DNA from: Cristatella mucedo
Taxonomy: Eukaryota; Bryozoa; Phylactolaemata; Cristatellidae
Direction of reading: 5' to 3'
Length of the DNA: 64,000 nucleotides
NCBI GenBank assembly: GCA_009760855.2
Contig: WPIO01000008.1
Coordinates: 2,318,501-2,382,500, forward strand
Part shown: one piece after another, positions 1 through 10,333 of the stretch
Layout of the letters: every line of letters starts with the position of its first letter
How positions within the stretch are numbered: the stretch's first letter is position 1
Made by a program: the position numbers and the translations under genes
The notes under the pieces: generated by a model
Seen by the model: the letters and a program-made list of their open reading frames with translations, nothing else
What the model was told of the DNA's origin: nothing
Databases searched by the model: none

Positions 1-641
1 TGCGGCTTCGCGGCAGAAAGATCTTGCCGTGCAGAGACGGGAAAAGAAATATGCTTACCGTATGATGGGGCTGGCTCTCGCAGAGCATAGCGTCTTCAAT
101 TGCTGTCTGGGGGTGGAATATTGCTGTCCAATACTGCAGTAGCCAGAAGACCGGCTTCCGGTGGCCGTGACACTATAAAAAGTAAACAAATTTAAGCCGC
201 TGTAACGAGTGTCAATCTCGGACGGCTTTCGAGCTTGTTCTGTTATGGGGTATCGCTTGACTCAGATGCTGTATGCAGGTATATAACATGTATGGATGCA
301 CTTAGACTGGGCACTACCTTATGCCTACATTATTGACGTTGGCTTGTGGCCGCACACGGATGCCAGCCGACCTCGCATACCCTTTTTTGCCCGTCTAATC
401 AACACGGCAGGGATTCCGAAATCCAACGCTCCTCTGAAGCGTGTTGGAATTTTTTCGAGGGTTTAAAATTCTGCTCGAAACGCACAGTGCATATCCGATG
501 GAGCTCTACGCGTTTGCGGCCAGCTTTGCTCGTCGACGGCAGCAGCCAGGATATTTTTGTCGAAACTAGCGCCGGTAGCCATTTTCGCTCTTTTTGTAGC
601 CTTCAGTCATTAATCTTAGCTCACGTGTCTGTCTGTGTTTG

Positions 642-672
<31 letters not shown>

Positions 673-2095
673 CGCTACAGCGGCTTGATAAAAAAAAAGT
701 AGTGGTTTCCTTGCTGCTGATGCTTGTGGTGTTGAGCTTCTCGTAAAATTAGCAGCTCTCTAGAAATTCGCTGATTTTTTTTTTAATGGGATCACTTATT
801 CCTGCCGTGTTATCCCTCGCTGCTATGTCGAAGTCGCAACCTTCGAATAACTGGTGGCATAATTTCAGTGACGCCGCTGCTCTCCTATTTTCTTATTGCA
901 GCGTTCGGACCATTGCATATCGCTACGTCCCCTCCTCTTTAGCAGTCTGTTAATGTTCAATTCTTCCCTCGGACTAAAGCAGGAGAGTGTTCGGCAGGCG
1001 CGAGCGTAGCAATAACTGTACTCGCTGTGCAAGCTCGCTCCGTTTGTTGGTGCAAATGTGCCCGTCGGGGAGAATCATGCGGCGGCCGGGGCCGGGGCTC
1101 ATGGCCGCCAGAGTGCCAGCTTCGTGGTGCGGTACCGCGATCGCGTGAATTAGCTAGATCCCCTTCGGGTGAGCAAGCGACAATTGAAGCTGGAACGCTC
1201 TTTTGAAGCCTGCCAATACAGCCGCGGAAATAGTTGCCTTTTCTGTAAATAGGTTTTTTAATACTTTAAAAACTTTAAATAATTACTTATTGGTTAGAGT
1301 GTCGGTCCTGGAAAGGGAATTCGGTGCCGTAATGCGGACGGCATTCGTGCGTAACCTGCCTGCTTTGCAATCTTTGACGGTCTTTGTCGCCCAGCAGCTG
1401 CCTTAAGACCCGGCATTTACACAAAACCAATCGCAGGGTAGTGTGAGGTACAGGCAAAGTTACCACCGACTGGTTGTCCTACATTCAAAATGCGGTGCTG
1501 CCTCCTTCGGTACCGCGGTATCAAACTCGAGCATTCGAACTGTTTCAAAGTGGCATCTCGAGCCAGTCCGCTCACTTCTTCGTAATTCCTTCGGGTATTC
1601 CTCCGCCGATATCTTCACTGCGACCGTTCGTTAGCCGTCTTCGGATATGCTACCCAAAACAGGATCTGCGTAGCATGGGGTGCGATGTCGCCATTAGTCG
1701 ATACCTACTGGCGGGCCTTCTTCGGCGGGTCAGTAAAACACTCCCTGCATCCTGTGTTTGTACTATCGACCGCTCGGCTATCAAACCTACCTATCAAAGA
1801 GCCATTTAGCACTCCCGATAGTAGCTCACTCGCCGTACCTCGGCCTGTTGCGACAAGTCTGCCGTCACTAAGATTCCATTCCAATTCGTAGGGCCCGGCA
1901 CGGGGGGGGGCGCTCCTTGCCGCCTAGCTAGCAGGCCACTTAATCGGTGTCACGAAGTTATTAGACAGCCAATTAAATTCCGCCTGCTAAATGTCCGCTT
2001 ACTGAAAACCAAGGGCTTACTTATCCGCCGTCAGGTTGTCCAGGAGAAGCGATATTCATTTCTGCTGACCGAGACGTGGATGACACCCTGCTGTA
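1..2095. other. Unassigned DNA
   Basis: I find no gene or recognisable mobile element here. Open frames at about 346-702 and 1474-1809 have no domain, no conserved motif and no convincing splice context. The only low-complexity tract is the GT/GTGC run at 625-672. A GC-rich patch lies near 1080-1140. Confidence 0.4.
625..672. repeat. (GT)n/(GTGC)n microsatellite
   Basis: A GT run passes into GTGC tetramers. It is the reason the nearby open frame reads as alternating Cys/Val and Ala/Cys. Confidence 0.9.
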
Positions 2096-2285
2096 GTATA
2101 TAAATAAATAAATTAATCCTAGCTGATTAAACAGCATCTTTTTGTATAGCGACAGAAGAGCCTTTATGGCTATCACCACCGCTTGCAGCGGCGATAAAGA
2201 ATCGCCCACCGCAGGAATCGAACCCGTGACCTCGAGACCGAGGTCGTGAAAGCAACCGCCTTATCTAGTGTGCCATCACGGCTCT
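2096..2285 (-). mobile_element. SINE-1 (tRNA-derived), copy 1
   Basis: Read on the minus strand, it starts with a tRNA-like head (GCCGTGATGGC..., then a B box close to GGTTCGAATCC), continues through a body with a GCGATTCTTTATCGCCGC core, and ends in AATCAGCT and a TTTATTTA tail. The same order of blocks recurs at 13146-13327, 27131-27295, 37131-38577 and 51245-51433, which defines the family. The head holds the GACCTCG...CGAGGTC inverted repeat typical of the family. Confidence 0.8.
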
Positions 2286-2530
2286 GACACCCTCTCACCC
2301 GGGTTCTCATTATTTCAAACCATGTGGTTTGACAAGGTAGGTGCCGGGGTTGCAACAGTTATTTTTGAATCGCTTGGCTATAAGACATAGGGTTTTTTCG
2401 TGGGCCATCGTTTGAAACAGTTGCTATCAGGTCCCCATCAAAGACCACGCCTCTCACAGTTTCGATCTACTGACCTCTTTCTGGCTGTCTAACCTTGTTT
2501 ATGGGGGAGTTTTCGAAGTTCCTCATTAAA

Positions 2531-2531
<1 letters not shown>

Positions 2532-2612
<81 letters not shown>
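2532..2612. repeat. (GT)n microsatellite
   Basis: About 40 GT units lie immediately upstream of the first recognisable LINE-B sequence. Confidence 0.95.
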
Positions 2613-2613
<1 letters not shown>

Positions 2614-3399
2614 ACAGGCCGTTATTGATTGCATGAGACTTAAACATTCAGGTTGACAATCGTAGTAACAGTCCGATCCGCTCATGACTGTCTGGAGAAG
2701 TTCGATTTGGTTCAACACGATGATCACACCACTCACATCGGTGGCCATATCCTGGATCTCGTTATCACTGCGGTTTTCTGCTCCACTGACCTCCTTTTCC
2801 TGCTGACCATCTCGGATTATTAATCGATCTTGTTTATTCTCCCTGTTTCTATGGACGTGTAGGGTAATGTCGCGTTTGTCCAGAGACGCAACTTGAAAAG
2901 TTTTAACCCTGAAACATTTTTTAAATCTGCTTGTGAGTCAAATCTTTGTTATCTGCATCCAGACTCGAGCGACAGCCTCGATACCCTCATCGATACAGTT
3001 AACATAAACTTAAGGAGTGCCCTTGATGAACAAGCTCCCGCACAGTCTGTCCGTGTACCAAATCACAGTGATTTCTTTCAATTTATCAAAAAACCTTCAA
3101 ACGATGCGCCATCATGTTAAGTAAGCGCAGGCTTAAACGCCGCCTTAAGCAGTCCGGTTCTGATGACAATCTATTCAATTTCAAAAACTTCCTCCGAGTC
3201 TATACTCGTAATTTTGGGCTTCTTTTTTTACTCGAAAACTGAAGTCCTGCCAGTCGGACCTAAAATAAATTTAAGATGGTAAGCAATTTGTTTGCCAGAT
3301 CTGAGAGGTCTCACTCCCCAGATATTAAAGACTCGGCCGAAAAGTTTCCGGCCCTTTTCGTTGAAGAAATTCCACACATTCGTGCCTGCCTATTAACTG

Positions 3400-3945
3400 C
3401 CAAAGAGGGAGAGAGAGAGAGGACGCAGTGTAGTAGCAGCCACCGTTGCAGCTACCTCGTGTGAGGTGCTGAGGCGACCCAGGTGGTCTGCTTCCAAATG
3501 TCCGTGCCAGCGTTGTAAGCCATGGTGTCAGGCTGAAACTCGTTCAGAGCCATCATCAGATGCCTGGAAAGCGGTGCAAGCAACTAGTTCAACAGTCGGC
3601 AAGCTGTGTGCACCCCTCTCCCAATCTGCACGATCAGCAACGAAAGGCGCAGAGGGAAGTGGGCAACGGCACCGTCCTCGGTCGCACGTCCTCCGGCGGG
3701 GGGGGGGGGGGGGGTCAGAGGGTGCACAACTGTTGGATCCCCTTTCCACGAGCTCGAGGTACTCCTCGGTCTCCGTGTACGACCTCGGCACCACAGGTCG
3801 TCTGATGGCTCGTGGAAAAGTCACACAGTCAAGTCATGTCTGCATCGGCTTAGCGCCAGCATCGCACATGCTCTGAAAAGATCCATTGACGGCCAATAAG
3901 CTATTAATAGACTGTGTGTCTGTGTGTGTGTGTCTGTCTGTCTGT
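3400..3945. other. Unassigned insertion within LINE-B
   Basis: This separates LINE-B pieces that are contiguous in the copy at 31008-35575. It contains a 17-G run (3698-3714) and a GT/CTGT tract (3911-3945). Open frames on both strands overlap the G run and show no recognisable protein family. Confidence 0.4.
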
Positions 3946-4350
3946 TGTAGTTCGTATGTATGTATTGTATGTCTGATAAGCCATTGGTGAGCTGTAAGAA
4001 TCACCACCGAGAGGGGCCGGTGCACAGCTGTGGTCCGCCTGTGATGTGGTATGGACACAGGCCGGTAACCAGCTGGTGGCCAGATGGTGGATTCACCATC
4101 AGGGTCGGCCAGTGCACTGCAGCGGTCCGCCTTTGATGTGGCATGGACCAGCTGGTGGCCAGATGGTGGATTCACCATCAGGGTCGGCCAGTGCACCGTT
4201 GCGGTCGAGGAGTCATCGGAGTCGACCAGGGGAGGGAAGTCGTGTGAGGGCAGGGGCTGAGGGGAGCCGTACGCTCTTGGGCTCCGTGTGTTGGGAATAA
4301 ACTGTCGGTGTTGGGCATCGGCTGGCTCTCTGCTGTGCAACCAAACTACA
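3946..4350 (+). mobile_element. Candidate solo LTR
   Basis: A 405-bp block begins TGTAGTT and ends AACTACA, a perfect 7-bp terminal inverted repeat of the TG...CA form seen in LTRs. A polyadenylation signal AATAAA lies at 4296-4301, about 50 bp before the end. It sits inside a CTGT microsatellite, with CTGTCTGT on both sides, so a target duplication cannot be told from the repeat. It contains the tandem repeat at 4032-4203. No internal retroviral-like genes adjoin it. Confidence 0.45.
4032..4203. repeat. Tandem duplication, about 80-92 bp unit
   Basis: Two imperfect copies (about 4032-4123 and 4124-4203) share the core CCAGATGGTGGATTCACCAT followed by CAGGGTCGGCCAGTGCA. The second copy lacks about 12 bp. 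It lies within the candidate LTR. Confidence 0.85.
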
Positions 4351-4845
4351 TCTGTCTGTCTGTGTGTCTGTCTGTCTGTGTGTCAGCGGGATAGTGCACT
4401 AGATCACCTAGGGTTGTGTAATGGCCAGCGATAGAGCATCATGCCCATTTATGGGTCCTACAATCAGTCCTGCACAATCAGTACACTAAGAGAGACCTCC
4501 ATAAAGCCTCGTCCGACTAGAGCTGAGTTTAGTCGGATCCTAAGACCTTCCTGAAAAGATTATCCGAGCTTTCCGCATGCGATGTAGCTACCTTAATGAA
4601 GTCAAGTAAAAAGAGCTCGTAACCTTACTCTATACCATTACCTCTTTGGTCTTCACCAGCAGATAAACTTCTGCCAACCATAACTGCGATTTGTAATCCT
4701 TTTCTGGTAAAAGGAGTTGCACCCAAGTCCTTCAAATCGCAATCATTTGGCCGATACTTAAAAAGCCCGAATTAGATTCAGAGGTCCTTGCAAACTATCA
4801 TCCAGATTTCCTTCTTTCTTTTTTCTCAAAGTTCTATAAAAGGTT

Positions 4846-4936
4846 GTAATAATAACACTAATAATGCATTTTATATAGCGCTCTCAGAGAGCTCAATCTC
4901 TTTCAAGGCGCTTTACATTTTCTGCAAATGAAAGAT
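4846..4936 (-). mobile_element. LINE-A 3' tail fragment inserted in LINE-B
   Basis: Plus-strand reading starts with TAATAATAA, then GCGCTCTCAGAGAGCTCAAT and CTCTTTCAAGGCGCTTTAC, which is the reverse complement of the LINE-A 3' stem-loop. LINE-B sequence continues on both sides (an AAGTTCTATAAAAGG-like block before, a CACATTGAAAAGAATAA-like block after). Confidence 0.7.
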
Positions 4937-5388
4937 TTTCGCTAGGCAGCACACATTGAAAAGAATAATTTGTCAGTAAAATCTTAGTCAGGATTCAAGC
5001 GACACAACTCCGCTGAAACTGCTCTCCGCTGTTTAACCAATGACATCCTGTGCAGCAACGACGATGGAAATGTCACTGTCCTCTAAGCGCTACTGGATCT
5101 CTAAGTTGCCTTCGACACTATTGATCACGATATCCTTCTTGAACGATTGAGAACAACTCTCGGTCTGGCAGACGGCGCACTGGCGAAGTTCAAATTGCAC
5201 TCGTCCGATCGAGTTCAATCCGAGCCGTGTGGGGTCAGGTGTCATCTACCAAACCAGTCACCGGCCTATTCCCACACATCCCTCGGTTTTCTGTCCTTCG
5301 CTGCTCTTCATTTATACTGGGGATTCAGAGATTCAGGGCTTCCGTGGAATCGGCCATCGCTTCTATGCTGACGATACGCCTATGGCTC

Positions 5389-5868
5389 CAGCCTATATCT
5401 CCAACATACTCCCCCATCAGGCCAAGCATCGTACCACCCGCTTTTCGGAATCCAACAGTCTAGAAATACCTCGTACAAACCTTAAATCCTTTGGAGACCG
5501 TGCATTTAGTTCGTATGCTCCCAAAGCCTGGAACTCCCTCCCGACCTGCGTCAGAACATCCCCTGACCTGACCACATTTAAAAAGAATTTAAAAACACAC
5601 CTATTTAGGACAGCATTAGTGGGTCCCTGTGATTCGTCCTTGATGTGCTTATGCGTGCTGACACTGTGCATGCTGCTACTAACCACATTTGCATGCCGAC
5701 CCTGTGCATGTCACCCCTAACCATGTTATTAATTTTGTTTGTTTTTCAAGCATGATTTTACTCACCATTCAATTGCATTTCACTTTGCAGCAAATGTAAA
5801 GCGTCTAGAAAAAGACTGAGTTCTCTGAGGGCGCTTTATCAAGTACATTATTATTATCATTAATTTAG
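5389..5868 (+). mobile_element. LINE-A, 5'-truncated, inserted in LINE-B
   Basis: It encodes the family's C-terminal region ([20 protein letters not shown], then [20 protein letters not shown]), the 3' untranslated region with CATGCCGACCCTGTGCATG, the stem-loop tail and a short (ATT)n. It starts within the FYADD block of LINE-B. LINE-B resumes at 5870 with the block that normally lies about 200 bp further on (GVVFDSFLNF-like), so the insertion came with loss of host sequence. Confidence 0.8.
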
Positions 5869-6689
5869 GTGTTGTCTTTGACAGCTTCCTAAATTTTGAA
5901 AGTTTCACAAAGAAGACTGCTTCGACTTCTAGCCAACACGTTCGATCCCTATCTAAGATTAGGGACCGTCTACCAAGGTTGCATGCAAAAGATTTAACTC
6001 CTCCTTGGTTCTGTCTCGGCTATCCTATTGCAATTACATTTTGGCTGGGCTGCTGAATAAAGCCACTAGGCCACTGCAGCTGGTCATAAATATGGCTGTA
6101 AGGCTAGTTTACAAATACCAGAAGCTTGACCAAGTGTCCCTTTTGCTGAATTTGCACCGATCGCTTCCGGTTGATCAAGGTTGATGCAGAGTGAAGTTTT
6201 TAAGCTGAACCACAAGGCCAAGGCCATGACTTGACTACTTCATACCTAAATGGACTCTGCACAAGTTTTAGCCTCCTAATGCCCTCAGATCTTCTATAGA
6301 CAATACATTGGCTGTTCCATTCGTCTGCTTAAAGACCGGTGGTGAGAGAAGCTTGTGATCTGCACGTCCTGAATCGTGGAATTCACTTCCATTATTCTTA
6401 CGCAACGACATCTAATTTCCTGCTGCCGACTATGCACATCTTTTCCAGCCGGCCTAAACTGCTACTTTCATGTTACTCACTACCTCAACTGCTCTCTTGA
6501 CTGTGCTACGCTTCGCACTTTCTCTATGTTGTGTGAGATGAAGTCTGTTGGCTACCGAATGCATATCGAAAGCCGCTTAGGCAGTGAGTGGGCTATACAA
6601 AACTCTCCCGCTCAATACCCACATAGTCTCTGTGACTTTATGAAGTTACAGACGGAGATACATAACATAACCACAATCTTCGGCCAACT

Positions 6690-7029
6690 CTGCCGGAAAG
6701 CAGGCCTATGGACATTCACCGTAGACAGAGTGGCACTTGTGATCATTATATTTTAATGACTAACGGAATAGGTCATCGGCTAAAACTTCAATTATCAGAG
6801 TAAAATTTTAAATGCGACACAGCTCTGCTTTTAACACATTATAGAAGACTAATTCTGGGTTTGGCTGGATACATTTACTGCAAAAGTCACCAAGCGGCAG
6901 TGAGCTTTATTTTCTGCAATCATGGATATGAACAGTGACATTTATTTCAATGTACAAGGCTTCTCGCTACACTAAAAGTAAAGCTGTAGAGAAGTCAGAA
7001 GAATGCACCTTAGATACGTCGTGTCCGGT
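6690..7029. other. Spacer between LINE-B and hAT element
   Basis: About 340 bp of moderately AT-rich DNA in which I see no gene or recognisable repeat. Confidence 0.5.
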
Positions 7030-7171
7030 CAAGGCTGCGCCCTAATACATTGTAGATAAAATATACTGAAATATATTGTCTACAATAAATTACACTGATT
7101 TGGATGACCATACCAATATATTGTATTTGATTGTTTGAGAGTATCAATATATTGTACTGGATTTCTTGGCA

Positions 7172-7317
<146 letters not shown>

Positions 7318-7389
7318 TTGCGCTGCAGCGACGTGACATGTCCGTGAAAGACTCGGATGTTTTATTCCAAATGATTATTGACTCACACC

Positions 7390-7815
7390 CATAGTTTGCT
7401 TTCCACCACTACGTTGGCAACGATGGAGATATTATCCACAGCAAAGATTTGGAAACGGCCATCATCAAGATACAAACAAACAATCGGAACTCTAACGATT
7501 CATGAACGACGTGCTGTTGAAGAATTGCTGCTGCCTGTATCTCCGGACGCGGAAAACGCTGCAAATGATGAGGCTCAATTGTCTTTTGCTGAGCGAGCAT
7601 TCAAACGACAACGTGTTAAAGAGAAGAAAGCATGCAGCAAGTACATGAGCACCCGCTTCTTGCTTCCAACATCAAATGAGTTGGAGAGACTTTAATCCAT
7701 GGCGAAGCGAGCGTTTTGTCCTTACCAGCGTAGTTTGTAACCCAGAACGCTAGAGGCGCTGCTTTTTCTGAATAAAAAAAGTCTCTCTGGAATTTGGTTC
7801 TGGTTGCATTGATAG
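7390..7815 (+). pseudogene. hAT transposase C-terminal fragment
   Basis: An open stretch to 7695 contains LSFAERAFKRQR, then KYMSTRFLLPTSNELERL. This matches the conserved hAT C-terminal dimerisation region, where a FAE...K+R block is followed by Y..TRFLLPTSN..ER. After the stop, a shifted frame reads PRTLEALLFLNK (about 7741-7775), which resembles the next hAT block (P..LE.LLFLK...LW). The N-terminal BED finger and the RNase H-like catalytic core are missing, so no active enzyme is possible. The first methionines are probably not native starts. Confidence 0.75.
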
Positions 7816-8459
7816 TGAATGAAAAATTCTCAGAGATAGCCAATGATAACGCTGAAAACGAACATGAAAATGAAGATAATTGCTGAAAGCACAGAGAAAA
7901 AATTACAACATACGATGTGCAATATATTGCATTGGTGGGATAGAATATTAAAATATATTGTATTTTTTGAATTGACTATTGCAATATATTGTATTTTCGA
8001 ATTAAATATTGCAATGTATTGATTGTTGAACACCAGAAAATTAAATACAGTAACAATATTTTGTGCGCAGCCTTGCTTCCGGTCGTCAGAACTTCCTATC
8101 ACATTTCTAAATACTTGTATTTTGAATTGTACCCTAAGCAAATATTCAATATTGGGACAAGTTTCATATGGTGACACTCCCCAAAGTTGTAAAGGTATTA
8201 AATAAACAATTCTAATTACATAGATCCGTGTAACATTTACCCTTGAGCCACCATGGCTTTACAATACGTCATATTTGAGGGAGTAGCTCAAATTTTTGAA
8301 ATAGCTAATTCGACCAACGAATCAACTGGGTAATTCACCAACTTCACCTCTCAGTCCCTTGCATCCAACGCTCGAGTATGAGGTTCGAGCCGGAAGGGGA
8401 TCCCCAATCCTGGGTTATTGAAGCGGATTGTACTCCGGTCGCTGTTGCACATCCGAACC

Positions 8460-8603
8460 ATGCCGAGCCGGCGCATTTGCTCCTTGATCGTCTTTGCACT
8501 TCTGCAGCTAACAGCACTTAGTGTGGCGACAAAGGATGTATACTCATTCGCCGTCCAAGATGTTTATGGAAGGACAGTATCTTTAGAGAAATATAGGGGT
8601 TAC
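8460..8603 (+). CDS. GPX7/8-like exon 1
   Basis: 48 codons: signal peptide plus the first beta-strand region ([19 protein letters not shown]). It ends in phase 0 at a GTAAGT donor (8604). The in-frame extension upstream lacks a better ATG. Confidence 0.88.
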
Positions 8604-10254
8604 GTAAGTCAGCCCTCTACTGTCCTCGCGGTAGTGCTTTAGTAACGGGTTCTCCAGGCTTTGCAGGCCACTGTAGATGCTGAAGTTTATGAGAAATCTG
8701 GCTTTGGAGTGAGCCGTTCTCCCTATGTGGTCTTAAATAATGTGTTATACTATTCTGGTCTTTCTCTGCTGTGCTACACTCAGTTATCATGCTTAGCCAG
8801 CGCTGCTTGGTCCTCCACTGCCGACTGTGGCCCGTGAATGAAACTCGGAATTATTCATACAGCTCAGTCGCGATTATGCCTATCAGATATAGATCTTAAA
8901 ATCAGTGCTGGGATTGATCTTTTTCTGCCGATTACGAAAGGAAACGTAATTCTTCTGGGCTCAGATATGGAGCCTGCTGTATTCGTGTAGCCTTGGCACC
9001 GATAGCACTGTGGTTTCTCACAGTCAATCCGTCTATCCGTACAACTCACAAGCACGTCTGAATTTTTTCCTGCTAGCCGTTTGACAACGAAGGATCTGTG
9101 ATCAGCCTACTCGCGAGATATCTAGTCAGCGAGATGAAGAAGTTGGATATTGGATCGTCATATACTGCTTTGTAGCAGCGTTGTACTCGCGTAAAACTAG
9201 TAACTTATTTGGATGTTGCATGAGAAATAGAACACCTCAATAGGGGTTAATTCTAGTTCTTTTGAGCAAACCAACGGGGCCAACGCTGAATTTCACATCT
9301 ATTGTGGGCCGTCTACGTCTGGTCGTCATCGTGCATGGTGCTGACTTCAAAGGCTGCTAGCGTAGAGCAAGGTTTCACGCTCTCATTTGAGCTTAATTTG
9401 TATGATCATCTGTAGTCCTTGTTGGAATCGGTTGGTCAAAGTCGGTTGAGTGATGATTGCCTTTGGTGCTGGACGGCCAAATGTCAATCCGAGAACCGAC
9501 AAAAACTTGCAGCCATTTATCTTTCTTAATAGATTCGGCCCAGTATATTTTTGCATCCGGTTTTAGGCTACAATCCTTGAAGGCCTCGCTGCCGAGTCAC
9601 CGTATGCTTCAGCTGGCAGCGCCTCCTTACGGCGATGCTTAATAATAATAATAATACATTTGATGAAGCACCCTCACAGAACTCAATTTCTTTCCAAGAG
9701 CTTCGCAAATTGCTGCAAAGGAATAACGATCGGATGATTAGTGGTAGCATGCTCAATAAACAACAAAAATAGCATGGCTAGGGGTGACGTGCACAGAGTC
9801 AGCATGCAAGTTTGCATATTGCCCTTGTCATTCGTTGGTTCTGTTGTAATAGGTAATGCTGATCGTGAATGTGGCCAGCCAGTGCGGCTACACGGACGAT
9901 CACTACAAGAGCTTGGTGGAGCTGCATGCTAGGGGTGACTTGCACAGAGTCAGCATGCAAGTTTGCATATTGCCCTTGTCATTCGTTGGTTCTGTCGTAC
10001 TAGGTAACGCTGATCGTGAATGTGGCCAGCCAGTGCGGCTACACGGACGATCACTACAAGAGCTTGGTGGAGCTGCAGCATGAGCTTGTGCCCTCTCAGC
10101 ACTTCTCCGTGCTGGCGTTCCCCTGCAACCAGTTCTGGTCTCAGGAACCAAAGGTGCAATGCGCTGCCGCATTCACTACCCAGCTCATGTGCCCCTGCTG
10201 CTGTCGCTGCTGCTTCTGCTACTGCTTCAGCTGCCACGTTATTTATATATACAT

Positions 10255-10288
<34 letters not shown>

Positions 10289-10299
10289 CTATTAGCATA

Positions 10300-10333
<34 letters not shown>

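Larger units (their letters stand above)
2660..6690 (+). mobile_element. LINE-B, degenerate and multiply interrupted
   Basis: L2/CR1-like non-LTR retrotransposon. Pieces in order: the end of an APE-type endonuclease (HTTHIGGHILDLVIT-like, about 2725-2770), the linker (2890-3400), reverse transcriptase parts (about 4500-5388, including a DTIDHDILLERL-like block near 5120 and a FYADD block near 5365), the RT C-terminal part resuming at 5870, and a 3' region ending near 6675 with the family's GACGGAGATACAT sequence. Many stops and frameshifts show that it is dead. It is broken by unrelated DNA and a candidate LTR (about 3400-4490), a LINE-A tail (4846-4936) and a LINE-A copy (5389-5868). Alignment with the minus-strand copy at 31008-35575 supports the joins. 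Confidence 0.8.

Noticed and set aside
1474-1809. Open frame of 111 residues
   Set aside because: No recognisable domain, no plausible splice sites and no repeat copies. It could be chance.
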